A DNA stretch of 20,418 nt from NCBI GenBank assembly GCA_002452325.1, contig DKFG01000246.1, positions 1 to 20,418 on the forward strand, written 5' to 3'. Shown piece by piece: positions 8,076 through 15,606 of this stretch. Position 1 is the first letter of the stretch. Every line of letters starts with the position of its first letter. Source of the stretch: Geobacter sp. UBA6802. Its GTDB lineage: Bacteria; Desulfobacterota; Desulfuromonadia; Geobacterales; Pseudopelobacteraceae. The notes beneath the pieces are model-generated. The model did no database searches and was not told the origin of the DNA. It saw only the letters and a list, made by a program, of their open reading frames with translations. Position numbers and translations under genes: made by a program.

Positions 8076-8393
8076 ATGGAAACCCAGACAACAGAACACG
8101 AACATCATTTATCAGGAGACTGGACTATCGCCGGAGTGATTACCCAGGTTGAGGCATTAAGCCACTCCCTTGAGAAGCTGTCAGACCATCAAAATAAGCG
8201 ACTAAACGTTGATTGCGCCAAAATAGACTGCATCGACATGAGTGGCCTCCAGCTTCTGCATGTATGGATACAGTGCGCCAATATGCGCGGTGTACAGACA
8301 CAACTGATTAATCTGCCTGAGGCGATGCAGCAGATTATCCAACGTCTGGGGCTTAACCAGTCTTTTACCGACAACTATCCTGGTGCTGCTTGA
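8076..8393 (+). CDS. STAS-domain protein (anti-sigma antagonist-like)
   Basis: A 105-residue single STAS domain of the SpoIIAA/RsbV type. The conserved phospho-site loop reads DCIDMSGLQLL, with Ser56 as the likely acceptor. The C-terminal helix (MQQIIQRLGLNQSF) matches the family. Such proteins switch partners by serine phosphorylation, classically binding or releasing an anti-sigma kinase. No serine kinase or phosphatase is visible in the window, so the partner is either elsewhere or is a chemosensory protein. It has a strong ribosome site (GAGGAGG) and is the first gene of the chemosensory cluster, 45 bases before cheA. Co-transcription with cheA suggests it tunes this pathway, but how is not shown by the sequence. 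Confidence 0.85.
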   Translation: METQTTEHEHHLSGDWTIAGVITQVEALSHSLEKLSDHQNKRLNVDCAKIDCIDMSGLQLLHVWIQCANMRGVQTQLINLPEAMQQIIQRLGLNQSFTDNYPGAA

Positions 8394-8438
8394 ATTTGTT
8401 GTGGCATGGGCGCCTGAGCAATCACCAGGGGATACGCT

Positions 8439-10481
8439 ATGAATATCGATCTCAGCCAATTCTACCAAGTGTTCTTTGATGAGAGTGCCGAGCATCTGGC
8501 AGAGATGGAACGGATATTTCTCGCCATTGATCCGGCTAATCCTGATGACGAAGAACTGAACGCCGTATTCAGGGCAGCTCACTCCATCAAAGGAGGGGCC
8601 GGTACCTTCGGGTTTCCTGACATGACCGTGGTGACCCATACCCTTGAAACCTTGCTGGACAAGGTCCGACACCATGAACTGGCGTTGACCTCTGAAATGG
8701 TGGATGTCTTTCTGCAGGCCGGCGATGCCATCACTATGCAACTGGCCGGCCACCGCGACGGCAGCGCGGTGGACCAGCAGCTTATTGAGAAGGTCTGTGA
8801 GCGATTAAGCGCCATATCTGCAGGCAGTGCAGCGTCGTCGGCGGCCCAGCCGGTTCAGGCAGCAGCTCACCCACCCTCGGGACAGCATCCTGAAGTAGCC
8901 TCCATCTCAACCTACCGGATTGTCTTTACCCCACCATCAGACCTCTATAACCGTATGGTGCGGATGGAGCCGATCTTTGAAGAACTGTCAACCATGGGGG
9001 ACTTTGCGGTAACCGGCAGGATCGAAGCGCAACAGGAGCTTGACGGCTATGATCCGACCCGCTGTCTGATGGGCTGGGAGATGACCCTCTCCACCGAGCG
9101 TCCCTTAGAGGAAATCCGGGAAGTGTTCATGTTCGTGGCAGATGAGGAAGAACTTGGTATCGAAAAGCTTGTTCCGACAGTGCCAGATGTCGCGGCTACG
9201 GCTCCACAGACACCAGAACCGCCTCCCGGTAATGGCACAATCATGGGACGTCGTCTGTACGACAAGAATGAGACCGCCCCCGGCGCATATGGCCGCAGAA
9301 CCGGCGAAACGGCCGAGGCATCCTCAATCCGGGTCGGGGTGGCCAAGGTGGATCAACTGATCAACCAGATGGGAGAGCTGGTCATCACCCAGGCGATGCT
9401 GACCCAGTCTGCACACCAACTGGATCCGGTTCAGCACGAAAACCTGCACCGCGCCCTTTCGCTTCTGGAGCGTAATACCCGCGATCTGCAGGAAAGCGTC
9501 ATGTCGATCCGTATGATGCCGATCAACTTTATCTTCAGCCGTTTTCCCCGTCTGGTGCATGACCTGGCCGACAAACTGGGGAAACAGGTTGAGCTGAAGC
9601 TGGTGGGGGAAACCACCGAGCTGGACAAGGGGTTGGTCGAGAAACTGGCCGACCCGCTAACTCACCTGGTACGCAACAGCCTTGATCATGGCATCGAATC
9701 TCCCGAGACACGTCGCGCTGCCGGTAAATCACCCGGTGGAACCATCACCCTCAAGGCTGCCCAGCAGGGCGGGCGGGTGGTGGTGGAGGTGAGCGACGAC
9801 GGCGCCGGACTGAATCGGGAGCGGATTCTGGCCAAGGCCGCGCAAAACGGTCTGCCGGTCTCTGACAGTATGAGTGATGAAGAGGTCTGGCAGTTGATCT
9901 TTGCCCCTGGTTTCTCAACGGCTGATCAGGTTACCGATGTCTCCGGTCGCGGGGTCGGCATGGATGTGGTGCTGCGCAACGTCAACGCCATGGGGGGGCG
10001 CGTCACGGTTTTTTCAACGCAGGGTTTGGGGAGCCGGGTGCTGATCTCCCTGCCGCTGACCCTGGCCATCCTGGACGGACTTTCAGTGCGGGTGGGCAGC
10101 GAGACCTTCATTGTCCCGCTTAACTCGATCATTGAGTCCTTGCAACCACTCAGCTCTGACTTGAACGAAGTTGGGCGCAAGAATACCACCGTGCATGTCC
10201 GGGGTGAATACATCCCGCTGATGCGGCTGGGAGAGATCTTTTCTATTGCCGGAGCCGTGCAGCGCCCTGAAGAGGCGGTTATCATGCTGATTGATGCCGA
10301 AGGGGAGCGTATGGCGCTCCTGGTGGATGAACTGTTGGGGCAGCATCAGGTGGTGATCAAGAGCGTTGAAACCAATTATCGCAAGGTGGACGGCACCGCA
10401 GGGGCCACCATACTTGGCGACGGCCAGGTAGCCCTGATTCTGGATGCGGTTGATATGGTCCGGCTCTGGCGAACTCAATAG
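8439..10481 (+). CDS. cheA: Chemotaxis histidine kinase CheA
   Basis: A 680-residue CheA with all core parts. P1 (HPt, about 1-110) has FRAAHSIKGGAGTFGF and phospho-His48. A region at about 157-247 (TYRIVFTPPSDLYNR...WEMTL...EIREVFMFV) sits where P2 is expected. It resembles the P2-like domain of many non-enteric CheAs rather than E. coli P2. P3 dimerisation starts at about 295 (IRVGVAKVDQLINQMGELVI). P4 ATPase shows the N box LVRNSLDHGIE (about 410-420), G1 SDDGAGL (about 452) and G2 GRGVGMDVV (about 503). P5, CheW-like, runs from about 540 to 675. It autophosphorylates in receptor arrays and passes phosphate to CheY and CheB, both encoded downstream. The Ala/Pro-rich linker after P1 is normal. 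The start has AGGGGAT upstream. Confidence 0.96.
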   Translation: MNIDLSQFYQVFFDESAEHLAEMERIFLAIDPANPDDEELNAVFRAAHSIKGGAGTFGFPDMTVVTHTLETLLDKVRHHELALTSEMVDVFLQAGDAITMQLAGHRDGSAVDQQLIEKVCERLSAISAGSAASSAAQPVQAAAHPPSGQHPEVASISTYRIVFTPPSDLYNRMVRMEPIFEELSTMGDFAVTGRIEAQQELDGYDPTRCLMGWEMTLSTERPLEEIREVFMFVADEEELGIEKLVPTVPDVAATAPQTPEPPPGNGTIMGRRLYDKNETAPGAYGRRTGETAEASSIRVGVAKVDQLINQMGELVITQAMLTQSAHQLDPVQHENLHRALSLLERNTRDLQESVMSIRMMPINFIFSRFPRLVHDLADKLGKQVELKLVGETTELDKGLVEKLADPLTHLVRNSLDHGIESPETRRAAGKSPGGTITLKAAQQGGRVVVEVSDDGAGLNRERILAKAAQNGLPVSDSMSDEEVWQLIFAPGFSTADQVTDVSGRGVGMDVVLRNVNAMGGRVTVFSTQGLGSRVLISLPLTLAILDGLSVRVGSETFIVPLNSIIESLQPLSSDLNEVGRKNTTVHVRGEYIPLMRLGEIFSIAGAVQRPEEAVIMLIDAEGERMALLVDELLGQHQVVIKSVETNYRKVDGTAGATILGDGQVALILDAVDMVRLWRTQ

Positions 10482-10527
10482 AGTGGTAACACCGCTTTGA
10501 CAAATTCCCGTGTAAAGGAGAGCAGGC

Positions 10528-10707
10528 ATGAAACTCGATGAAATCAAACAGATCGCAAAGCAGCACAACCTCAAAACAGGTAAGGCAACAAAAAGCGAAT
10601 TGATCTGTGCCATCCAGCAGGCTGAGGGGAACCAGCCCTGCTTTGCCAGCAATAGCGCGACTACCTGTCAGCAGCATGGTTGCCTCTGGCGTGCGGATTG
10701 TGTCTGA
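10528..10707 (+). CDS. Small SAP-domain protein with four-cysteine tail
   Basis: A 59-residue protein with a strong ribosome site (TAAAGGAGAG) lying between cheA and cheW. The N-terminal half (LDEIKQIAKQHNLKTGKATKSELICAIQQAEGN) fits the helix-extended-helix SAP/Rho-N fold, a nucleic-acid-binding motif. The C-terminal half carries Cys38, Cys47, Cys52 and Cys58 (C-x8-C-x4-C-x5-C, with GCLWRADC), which could bind a metal. I recall similar small proteins in Geobacter-like genomes, usually annotated only as SAP domain proteins. The role is unknown. Its place inside the operon suggests co-expression with CheA and CheW. Cys27 is an extra cysteine in the SAP part. The evidence for a real gene is good (site, spacing, recognisable fold); the function is open. 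Confidence 0.8.
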   Translation: MKLDEIKQIAKQHNLKTGKATKSELICAIQQAEGNQPCFASNSATTCQQHGCLWRADCV

Positions 10708-10738
10708 AATGATCAGGAAGGGGAAAGGAGGGCATCTC

Positions 10739-11248
10739 ATGAGCATAGATGAGCAGGTAATTATGACAGCCGAAGGAGGGACGCAAGAGTACCTCACCTT
10801 CACCCTGGGCAACGAGGAGTATGCCATGGATATCCTCAAGGTACAGGAGATCCGCGGCTATGATTCGGTGACCCATATCGCCAACGCCCCTGACTTCATG
10901 AAGGGGGTCATCAATCTGCGAGGGGTGATCGTGCCGATCATTGACATGCGGATCAAGTTTGGCCTGGACAAGGTGATCTACGATGAATTTACGGTGGTAA
11001 TCATCATCAATGTGCTGGGGCGGGTGATCGGCATGGTGGTGGATGGTGTCTCGGATGTGGTCACCCTGCCGACCGGACAGATCAAGTCGGCCCCGGAATT
11101 CGGCTCCAGCATTAATGCCGAGTACATCACCGGCATCGGCACGGTCAACGAGCAGATGCTGATCCTGACCGATATCGAGCGCCTGATCGGAAGCGCAGAC
11201 ATGCAACTGGTGGCGGCAGCCGATAACCGGCTTGATATAGCGGCATAA
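10739..11248 (+). CDS. cheW: Chemotaxis coupling protein CheW
   Basis: A 169-residue single CheW domain that links receptors to CheA P5. Typical segments are YLTFTLGNEEYAMDILKVQEIRGYDSVTHIANAPDFMKGVINLRGVIVPIIDMRIKFGL, then GMVVDGVSDVVTL, and the C-terminal GIGTVNEQMLILTDIERLI. The start is ATG 10739 with a strong AAAGGAGGG site at 10725-10733. Longer in-frame starts (10607) would overlap the small SAP gene and lack a site. It follows that gene by 31 bases and precedes the chemoreceptor, consistent with a receptor-CheW-CheA core unit made from one transcript. No oddities. Confidence 0.95.
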   Translation: MSIDEQVIMTAEGGTQEYLTFTLGNEEYAMDILKVQEIRGYDSVTHIANAPDFMKGVINLRGVIVPIIDMRIKFGLDKVIYDEFTVVIIINVLGRVIGMVVDGVSDVVTLPTGQIKSAPEFGSSINAEYITGIGTVNEQMLILTDIERLIGSADMQLVAAADNRLDIAA

Positions 11249-11252
11249 TGAC

Positions 11253-11281
11253 GTAGAGACGCCCCAGTTGGACGTTTCTAC
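11253..11281. repeat. Hairpin GTAGAGACG/CGTTTCTAC upstream of the receptor gene
   Basis: Nine-base arms (11253-11261 and 11273-11281) pair with one G-T wobble around an 11-base loop, in the 66-base gap between cheW and the receptor gene. There is no T-run after it, so it is not a typical terminator. Hairpins starting GTAGAGACG occur as dispersed intergenic repeats in several bacteria. It may be such an element, or an RNA processing or stability site. Confidence 0.5.
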
Positions 11282-11314
11282 AGGGATAATGCAGATAAAA
11301 AGGAGGTTCTGGCC

Positions 11315-14300
11315 ATGTTTCAACAGATGAAGCTGGGGACAAAAATTGTGGCAGGTTTTGCGGTGGTGACGTTGATCGCTGCTGTTATGGGTCTGGTTGG
11401 CTACTACGGTCTGAATAACGTCGGTAACAATATGTATGAGGTAGCAGAGGTTCGTCTGCCCAGCGTTCAGGCCCTCCTGACCATGAGCGAGTCTCAGAAC
11501 AAGATCCTGGTGGGGGAACGGGGATTGATCAACCGCAGGATGATGGACCCGCAGGTCCGCAAGGCACAGTATGACTATATTGATACGGCCTGGAAGCATG
11601 CTGATGAGGCCTGGAAGATCTATGAGCCGTTGCCTCAGACCCAGGAAGAGGCTGGATTCTGGAAGGAGTTTGTTCCCAAATGGGAGGCATGGAAAAAAGC
11701 CCATCAGCAGGTTGTGGACGCTTCACACGAAAAGGACAGGCTGCTCGCCTCCGGGGTTGATCAAAGGGATAAACGAATTGAGGCCATAGATAACAAGGCA
11801 TATACCGCCTCTCTGGAGTCTCGTAAAAGGTTTTTTGATGCTGAGGTTTTGCTGACCAAACTAGTGACGCTCAACGAAACGCTGGGGCGTGATGCCGGCA
11901 AGGCCGGAGAGCAGGCCGCTACCCGCGCCAAGATTACGCTTGGCAGCGCCCTGATCATTGCGATCCTGTTGTCCGTGTTGATCGGTCTGTATCTCAAACG
12001 GAACATTACCGCAATTTTGAAAGGGTTGCTGGATGAATCAAACCGTCTGACCGAGGCGGCAGTGGCCGGCAAGCTGGCAACACGGGGCAACGTGGAACAG
12101 GTTAATTTTGAATTTCGCGGCATTGTAGAAGGGGTCAACCAGACCCTGGACGCCGTGATCGGCCCCCTGAATGTAGCTGCAGAATATGTAGACCGGATCT
12201 CCAAAGGGGACATCCCGCCCCGCATCACCGACAACTACAACGGTGATTTCAACGAAATAAAAAACAACCTGAACGGCTGCATTGATGCGGTTAATGCTCT
12301 GGTGGCCGATGCCAACATGCTTTCTGAGGCCGCTGTAGCAGGCAGACTGGCTACCCGTGCCAATGCTGCCAAGCACTATGGCGATTTCCAAAAGATTGTG
12401 GAAGGGGTCAACCAGACCCTGGATGCCGTGATCGGTCCGCTCAATGTGGCTGCAGAATATGTGGACCGGATCAGCAAAGGCGATACACCACCCAAGATCG
12501 CCGAAAACTACAACGGCGATTTTAACGAGATCAAGAACAACCTGAATCAGTGCATTGAAGCCATTGAGAGCCAGGCAGATGCTGCACAACGGATCGGGCT
12601 TGGAGACCTGTCGGTGCAGGTCAACGTCCGGTCGGAGCAGGACGTTCTGTCAAAGGCGCTGGTCAACGTCATCACCGTGTTGAAAGGACTGCAGCAGGAA
12701 CTGCAGCGTCTGACCGAGGCATCCCGGCAAGGTCAGCTTTCTGAGCGCGGCAAGCCGGAACAGTTCCAGGGGGCCTACGCTGATGTGGTTGGCGGGGTCA
12801 ACCAAATGCTCGACGCAATCCTGCTGCCGATCGGCGAAGGAAACAGGGTGTTGCGGCAGATCCGTGGCGGCGACCTGCGTGAGAAGGTGGAGATAGAGTG
12901 CAGCGGCGACCATCAGAAGATGAAAGAGGCGATAAACGGCGTCCATGGCTGGCTGGTCGGACTGGTGGAATACATAACAAAAATAGCGAACGGCGACCTG
13001 ACCGCCGAAGTCGCCAAGGCATCCGATAAGGATCAGATTCATGAGTGGCTGATGTTGGTGAAAAACAACATAGGCGCCCTGGTTACCGACGCCAACATGC
13101 TCTCCCAGGCTGCTGTGGCAGGCAAGCTGGCCACCCGCGCCGATGCAAGCAAACATCAGGGCGACTACCGGAAGATCGTGGAAGGGGTCAACGAGACTCT
13201 CGACGCCGTGATCGGCCCCTTGAACGTTGCCGCCGAATATGTCGATCGGATCAGCAAGGGGGACATCCCCCCCACGATCACCGACACCTACAACGGTGAT
13301 TTCAACGAGATCAAGGTCAACCTGAATGTCCTGATTGATACCATGAACACCGTGACCAGCACTGCCGCTCAGATCGCCCTGGGCAACCTGTCGGTGGAGG
13401 TGCGTGAACGCTCGTCCCAGGATCAACTGATGCAGGCCCTGTCCCGCATGGTGGCAACCCTGCGGGAGCTGGCCAGAACTGCTGAACAGATCGCCGATGG
13501 CGACCTGACCGTGAACGTCAAACCGGCCTCAGAAAATGACGCCATCGGCAACGCCTTTGCCACCATGGTGAGCAACCTGCGCGAGATCATCGGCAATGTT
13601 GGTTCCAGCTCTGATTCCATCGCCACCGCCACCAAGCAGATCGCCACCGGCAACGCCGACATGGCCCAGCGTAGCGAAGAGCAGGCTTCTTCTTTGGAAG
13701 AGATCGCCTCCAGCATGGAAGAGCTGACCTCCACCGTCAAACAGAATGCCGACAATTCACAGCAGGCCAACCAACTGGCGATTGATGCCAGTGACGTAGC
13801 GGTAAAAGGTGGCACGGTTATTACCAAGGTCGTGGATACCATGGATTCCATCAGCGGCAGCTCCAAAAAGATTGCCGATATCATCTCGGTTATCGACGGC
13901 ATCGCCTTCCAGACCAACATCCTGGCTTTAAACGCCGCCGTTGAAGCAGCCCGGGCCGGTGAGCAGGGGCGCGGGTTCGCGGTTGTTGCCGGTGAAGTGC
14001 GTAATCTGGCCCAGCGCAGTGCTGCAGCTGCCAAGGAGATCAAGGAGCTGATCAGTGACTCGGTGGACAAGGTCGGCAACGGCAGCAAACTGGTGGGAGA
14101 GGCCGGTCAGACCATGCAAGAGATCGTCACCAGCATCAAACGGGTAACCGACATCATGGCAGAAATCTCGGCCGCCTCGGTTGAGCAGTCCAGCGGCATC
14201 GAACAGGTCAACACCGCCATTACCTGTATGGATGAGATGACCCAGCAGAACGCCTCGGTGGTGCAGCAGGCCTCAGCCGCTGCCGGTGCCCTTGAGGATC

Positions 14301-14572
14301 AGGCCCAACTGCTGGTCGAGGCGGTAAGACGCTTCAAACTGGACGAGCAACGCAAGGGGCAGCAGCACGAGTCCGCCAGGACGCAACGGATGGAAACGCT
14401 GGCAGCCCAGGCCCAGGCCGCTTCCGTGGTTGGCAAGCTGGCCAAGGGTGTTGAAAAGGGCGGTAAGGCCAATGGCTACCACAAGGCCAACGGTTACCAT
14501 GCTGCAAAGGCAACTGAGGGAGCATCACTGGCTAAAGCAGTGGGACATGATGCGGATTGGAACGAGTTTTAA
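11315..14572 (+). CDS. Methyl-accepting chemotaxis protein with poly-HAMP array
   Basis: A 1085-residue chemoreceptor, about twice the length of E. coli Tar or Tsr (roughly 550). TM1 lies at about 11-33. A periplasmic four-helix-bundle domain follows (about 34-205, with Trp-rich FWKEFVPKWEAWKKAH), then TM2 at about 208-228. Next is an array of about twelve HAMP-like units, residues about 240-745. The Gly or GD/GN turn of each falls near 252, 299, 343, 390, 431, 473, 520, 561, 603, 650, 691 and 730. The signalling domain has EEQASSLEEIASSMEELTSTVKQN (methylation helix, about 785) and the hairpin tip DGIAFQTNILALNAAVEAARAGEQGRGFAVVAGEVRNLAQRS from residue 861. It aligns without gaps in memory to the 36-heptad class of enteric receptors. 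A linker with KANGYHKANGYH (1051-1062) leads to the C-terminal DWNEF (1081-1085), which fits the CheR/CheB tether pattern. It has a strong AAAAGGAGG site and is followed by a terminator hairpin. Confidence 0.95.
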   Translation: MFQQMKLGTKIVAGFAVVTLIAAVMGLVGYYGLNNVGNNMYEVAEVRLPSVQALLTMSESQNKILVGERGLINRRMMDPQVRKAQYDYIDTAWKHADEAWKIYEPLPQTQEEAGFWKEFVPKWEAWKKAHQQVVDASHEKDRLLASGVDQRDKRIEAIDNKAYTASLESRKRFFDAEVLLTKLVTLNETLGRDAGKAGEQAATRAKITLGSALIIAILLSVLIGLYLKRNITAILKGLLDESNRLTEAAVAGKLATRGNVEQVNFEFRGIVEGVNQTLDAVIGPLNVAAEYVDRISKGDIPPRITDNYNGDFNEIKNNLNGCIDAVNALVADANMLSEAAVAGRLATRANAAKHYGDFQKIVEGVNQTLDAVIGPLNVAAEYVDRISKGDTPPKIAENYNGDFNEIKNNLNQCIEAIESQADAAQRIGLGDLSVQVNVRSEQDVLSKALVNVITVLKGLQQELQRLTEASRQGQLSERGKPEQFQGAYADVVGGVNQMLDAILLPIGEGNRVLRQIRGGDLREKVEIECSGDHQKMKEAINGVHGWLVGLVEYITKIANGDLTAEVAKASDKDQIHEWLMLVKNNIGALVTDANMLSQAAVAGKLATRADASKHQGDYRKIVEGVNETLDAVIGPLNVAAEYVDRISKGDIPPTITDTYNGDFNEIKVNLNVLIDTMNTVTSTAAQIALGNLSVEVRERSSQDQLMQALSRMVATLRELARTAEQIADGDLTVNVKPASENDAIGNAFATMVSNLREIIGNVGSSSDSIATATKQIATGNADMAQRSEEQASSLEEIASSMEELTSTVKQNADNSQQANQLAIDASDVAVKGGTVITKVVDTMDSISGSSKKIADIISVIDGIAFQTNILALNAAVEAARAGEQGRGFAVVAGEVRNLAQRSAAAAKEIKELISDSVDKVGNGSKLVGEAGQTMQEIVTSIKRVTDIMAEISAASVEQSSGIEQVNTAITCMDEMTQQNASVVQQASAAAGALEDQAQLLVEAVRRFKLDEQRKGQQHESARTQRMETLAAQAQAASVVGKLAKGVEKGGKANGYHKANGYHAAKATEGASLAKAVGHDADWNEF
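12047..12319 (+). repeat. Receptor HAMP-pair repeat, copy 1
   Basis: In-frame 91-codon repeat inside the chemoreceptor (residues 245-335). It begins LTEAAVAGKLATR and contains IVEGVNQTLDAVIGPLNVAA, then EYVDRISKGD and YNGDFNEIKNNLN. It is directly followed by copy 2 with no spacer. DNA identity with copy 2 is high, especially over 12128-12220. Each copy holds two HAMP-like units. Confidence 0.85.
12320..12574 (+). repeat. Receptor HAMP-pair repeat, copy 2
   Basis: Second copy (residues 336 to about 420), beginning LSEAAVAGRLATR. The stretch from 12401 (GAAGGGGTCAACCAGACCCT) matches copy 1 from 12128 base for base over its first 20 bases, and most later differences are at third positions. It is tandem with copy 1 at a 273-base period. 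Confidence 0.85.
13100..13354 (+). repeat. Receptor HAMP-pair repeat, copy 3
   Basis: Third copy (residues 596 to about 680), beginning LSQAAVAGKLATR, 780 bases after copy 2. The protein is nearly identical to copies 1 and 2 in VEGVN.TLDAVIGPLNVAA and EYVDRISKGD, but codons differ more. It is therefore older, or more strongly selected at protein level, than the copy 1/2 pair. A diverged relative (LTEASRQGQLSER, residue 466) starts at 12710 between copies 2 and 3. Confidence 0.85.
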
Positions 14573-14578
14573 GATCTG

Positions 14579-14618
14579 ACAGCTCCCTGCTCCTCTTGTC
14601 AGGGGAGCAGGGAGCTGT
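14579..14618 (+). terminator. Rho-independent terminator between receptor gene and cheR
   Basis: A perfect 15-base inverted repeat (14579-14593 and 14604-14618, arm ACAGCTCCCTGCTCC) around a 10-base loop, followed at once by TTTTCAATTTT. It begins 7 bases after the receptor stop and ends 11 bases before the cheR ribosome site (AAGGAG, 14629-14634). It should end most transcripts after the receptor gene, so cheR and the genes behind it depend on read-through or on a promoter I cannot see. Confidence 0.85.
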
Positions 14619-14640
14619 TTTCAATTTTAAGGAGCATGAC

Positions 14641-15546
14641 ATGTCACTGCTCAGATCAGCCTCAAGCTTCGTCTTTGGGGACAAACAGCATGAATACCGC
14701 TTCACCGCTGATGATTTCGAGCGGATTAGTAATCTGATCTATCAGCGGGCCGGTATCTGTCTGCCGCCGAGGAAGGCAGAGATGGTCTATAACCGGCTTT
14801 CCCGCCGACTGCGTGCGCTGGGGCTGCAGTCGTTTTCTGACTACCTGAAGCTTCTTGGTAACGATAGTCCGGAATGGGAGCCTTTTATCGGCGCTCTGAC
14901 CACGCACCTGACCGCATTTTTCAGGGAAGAACACCATTTTCCCATACTAGCCCGGCATGCCGGAGATAAGGCTGGTAACGGCAGGGTCAAGCTCTGGAGC
15001 TGCGCCGCATCCACGGGTGAAGAACCCTACTCTATGGCCATTGCCATGGCCGAACGGTTCGGCACCCTCTATCCGCCGGTTGATATCCTGGCCACCGACG
15101 TAGATGCAGGGGTGCTTGAAACAGCCCGGCAAGGGATCTATCCGATCGAACGTGTCCAATCTCTGTCAGAGCGGGTACTGCGGCGCTACTTTCTGCGGGG
15201 GGGGCGCGACAAGACCGGCTTTGTCAAGGTCCGTCCTGAATTGCAACAGATGATTACCTTTGAGCCACTCAACCTGCTGGACCCGGTCTGGCCTTTGACC
15301 GTTCAGTACGATGCTGTTATGTGCCGCAACGTAATGATTTATTTCGATCGCCCCACCCAGAAGCGGGTGCTGCAACACTGTCAGCGCTACCTCAAAGCAG
15401 ATGGCCTCTTTTTTGCCGGACATTCCGAAAATCTTAGTCACCTGGCTGACCTGTTTGATCCTTGCGGCAAGACGGTCTACCGCCCGCATTGTGGCACGTC
15501 TGTTTACCCTGCGGAGTCATCTTTGGATACGGTCTGTTACGCTTGA
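14641..15546 (+). CDS. cheR: Chemoreceptor methyltransferase CheR
   Basis: A 301-residue enzyme that methylates receptor glutamates using S-adenosylmethionine. The helical N-terminal domain runs to about residue 95 (FTADDFERISNLIYQRAGICLPPRKAEMVYNRLSRRLRALGL). The active-site entry TTHLTAFFREEHHFP is the family's TNxTxFFR motif with Asn replaced by Thr and a His inserted in the usual position. The SAM site is LWSCAASTGEEPYSMAIAM, followed by ATDVDAGVLETARQGIYP and CRNVMIYFD. ATG 14641 is chosen for the AAGGAG site 6 bases before it; an in-frame start at 14557 would lie inside the receptor gene and terminator. It directly follows a receptor ending in a tether-type pentapeptide, so it probably docks there through its beta-subdomain. 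Confidence 0.94.
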   Translation: MSLLRSASSFVFGDKQHEYRFTADDFERISNLIYQRAGICLPPRKAEMVYNRLSRRLRALGLQSFSDYLKLLGNDSPEWEPFIGALTTHLTAFFREEHHFPILARHAGDKAGNGRVKLWSCAASTGEEPYSMAIAMAERFGTLYPPVDILATDVDAGVLETARQGIYPIERVQSLSERVLRRYFLRGGRDKTGFVKVRPELQQMITFEPLNLLDPVWPLTVQYDAVMCRNVMIYFDRPTQKRVLQHCQRYLKADGLFFAGHSENLSHLADLFDPCGKTVYRPHCGTSVYPAESSLDTVCYA

Positions 15547-15606
15547 CCAGGTTCACGACGGCTACTCAGGATTACTTTAGTACATGAACAACATGGGGAC
15601 ACCGCC

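Noticed and set aside
10661..11704. 347-codon open frame on the minus strand
   Set aside because: It runs antisense across the SAP gene, cheW and the receptor start, all strongly supported. The product is His/Asp-rich low-complexity sequence, as expected from the reverse frame of GC-rich genes.
12047..13354. Repeats in the receptor gene considered as a CRISPR array
   Set aside because: Units are in frame, 273 bases long, translated into HAMP-like modules, and have no spacer structure.
12650..13426. 258-codon open frame on the minus strand
   Set aside because: Antisense shadow of the receptor's HAMP repeats; it merely mirrors the repeat pattern and has no recognisable domain.
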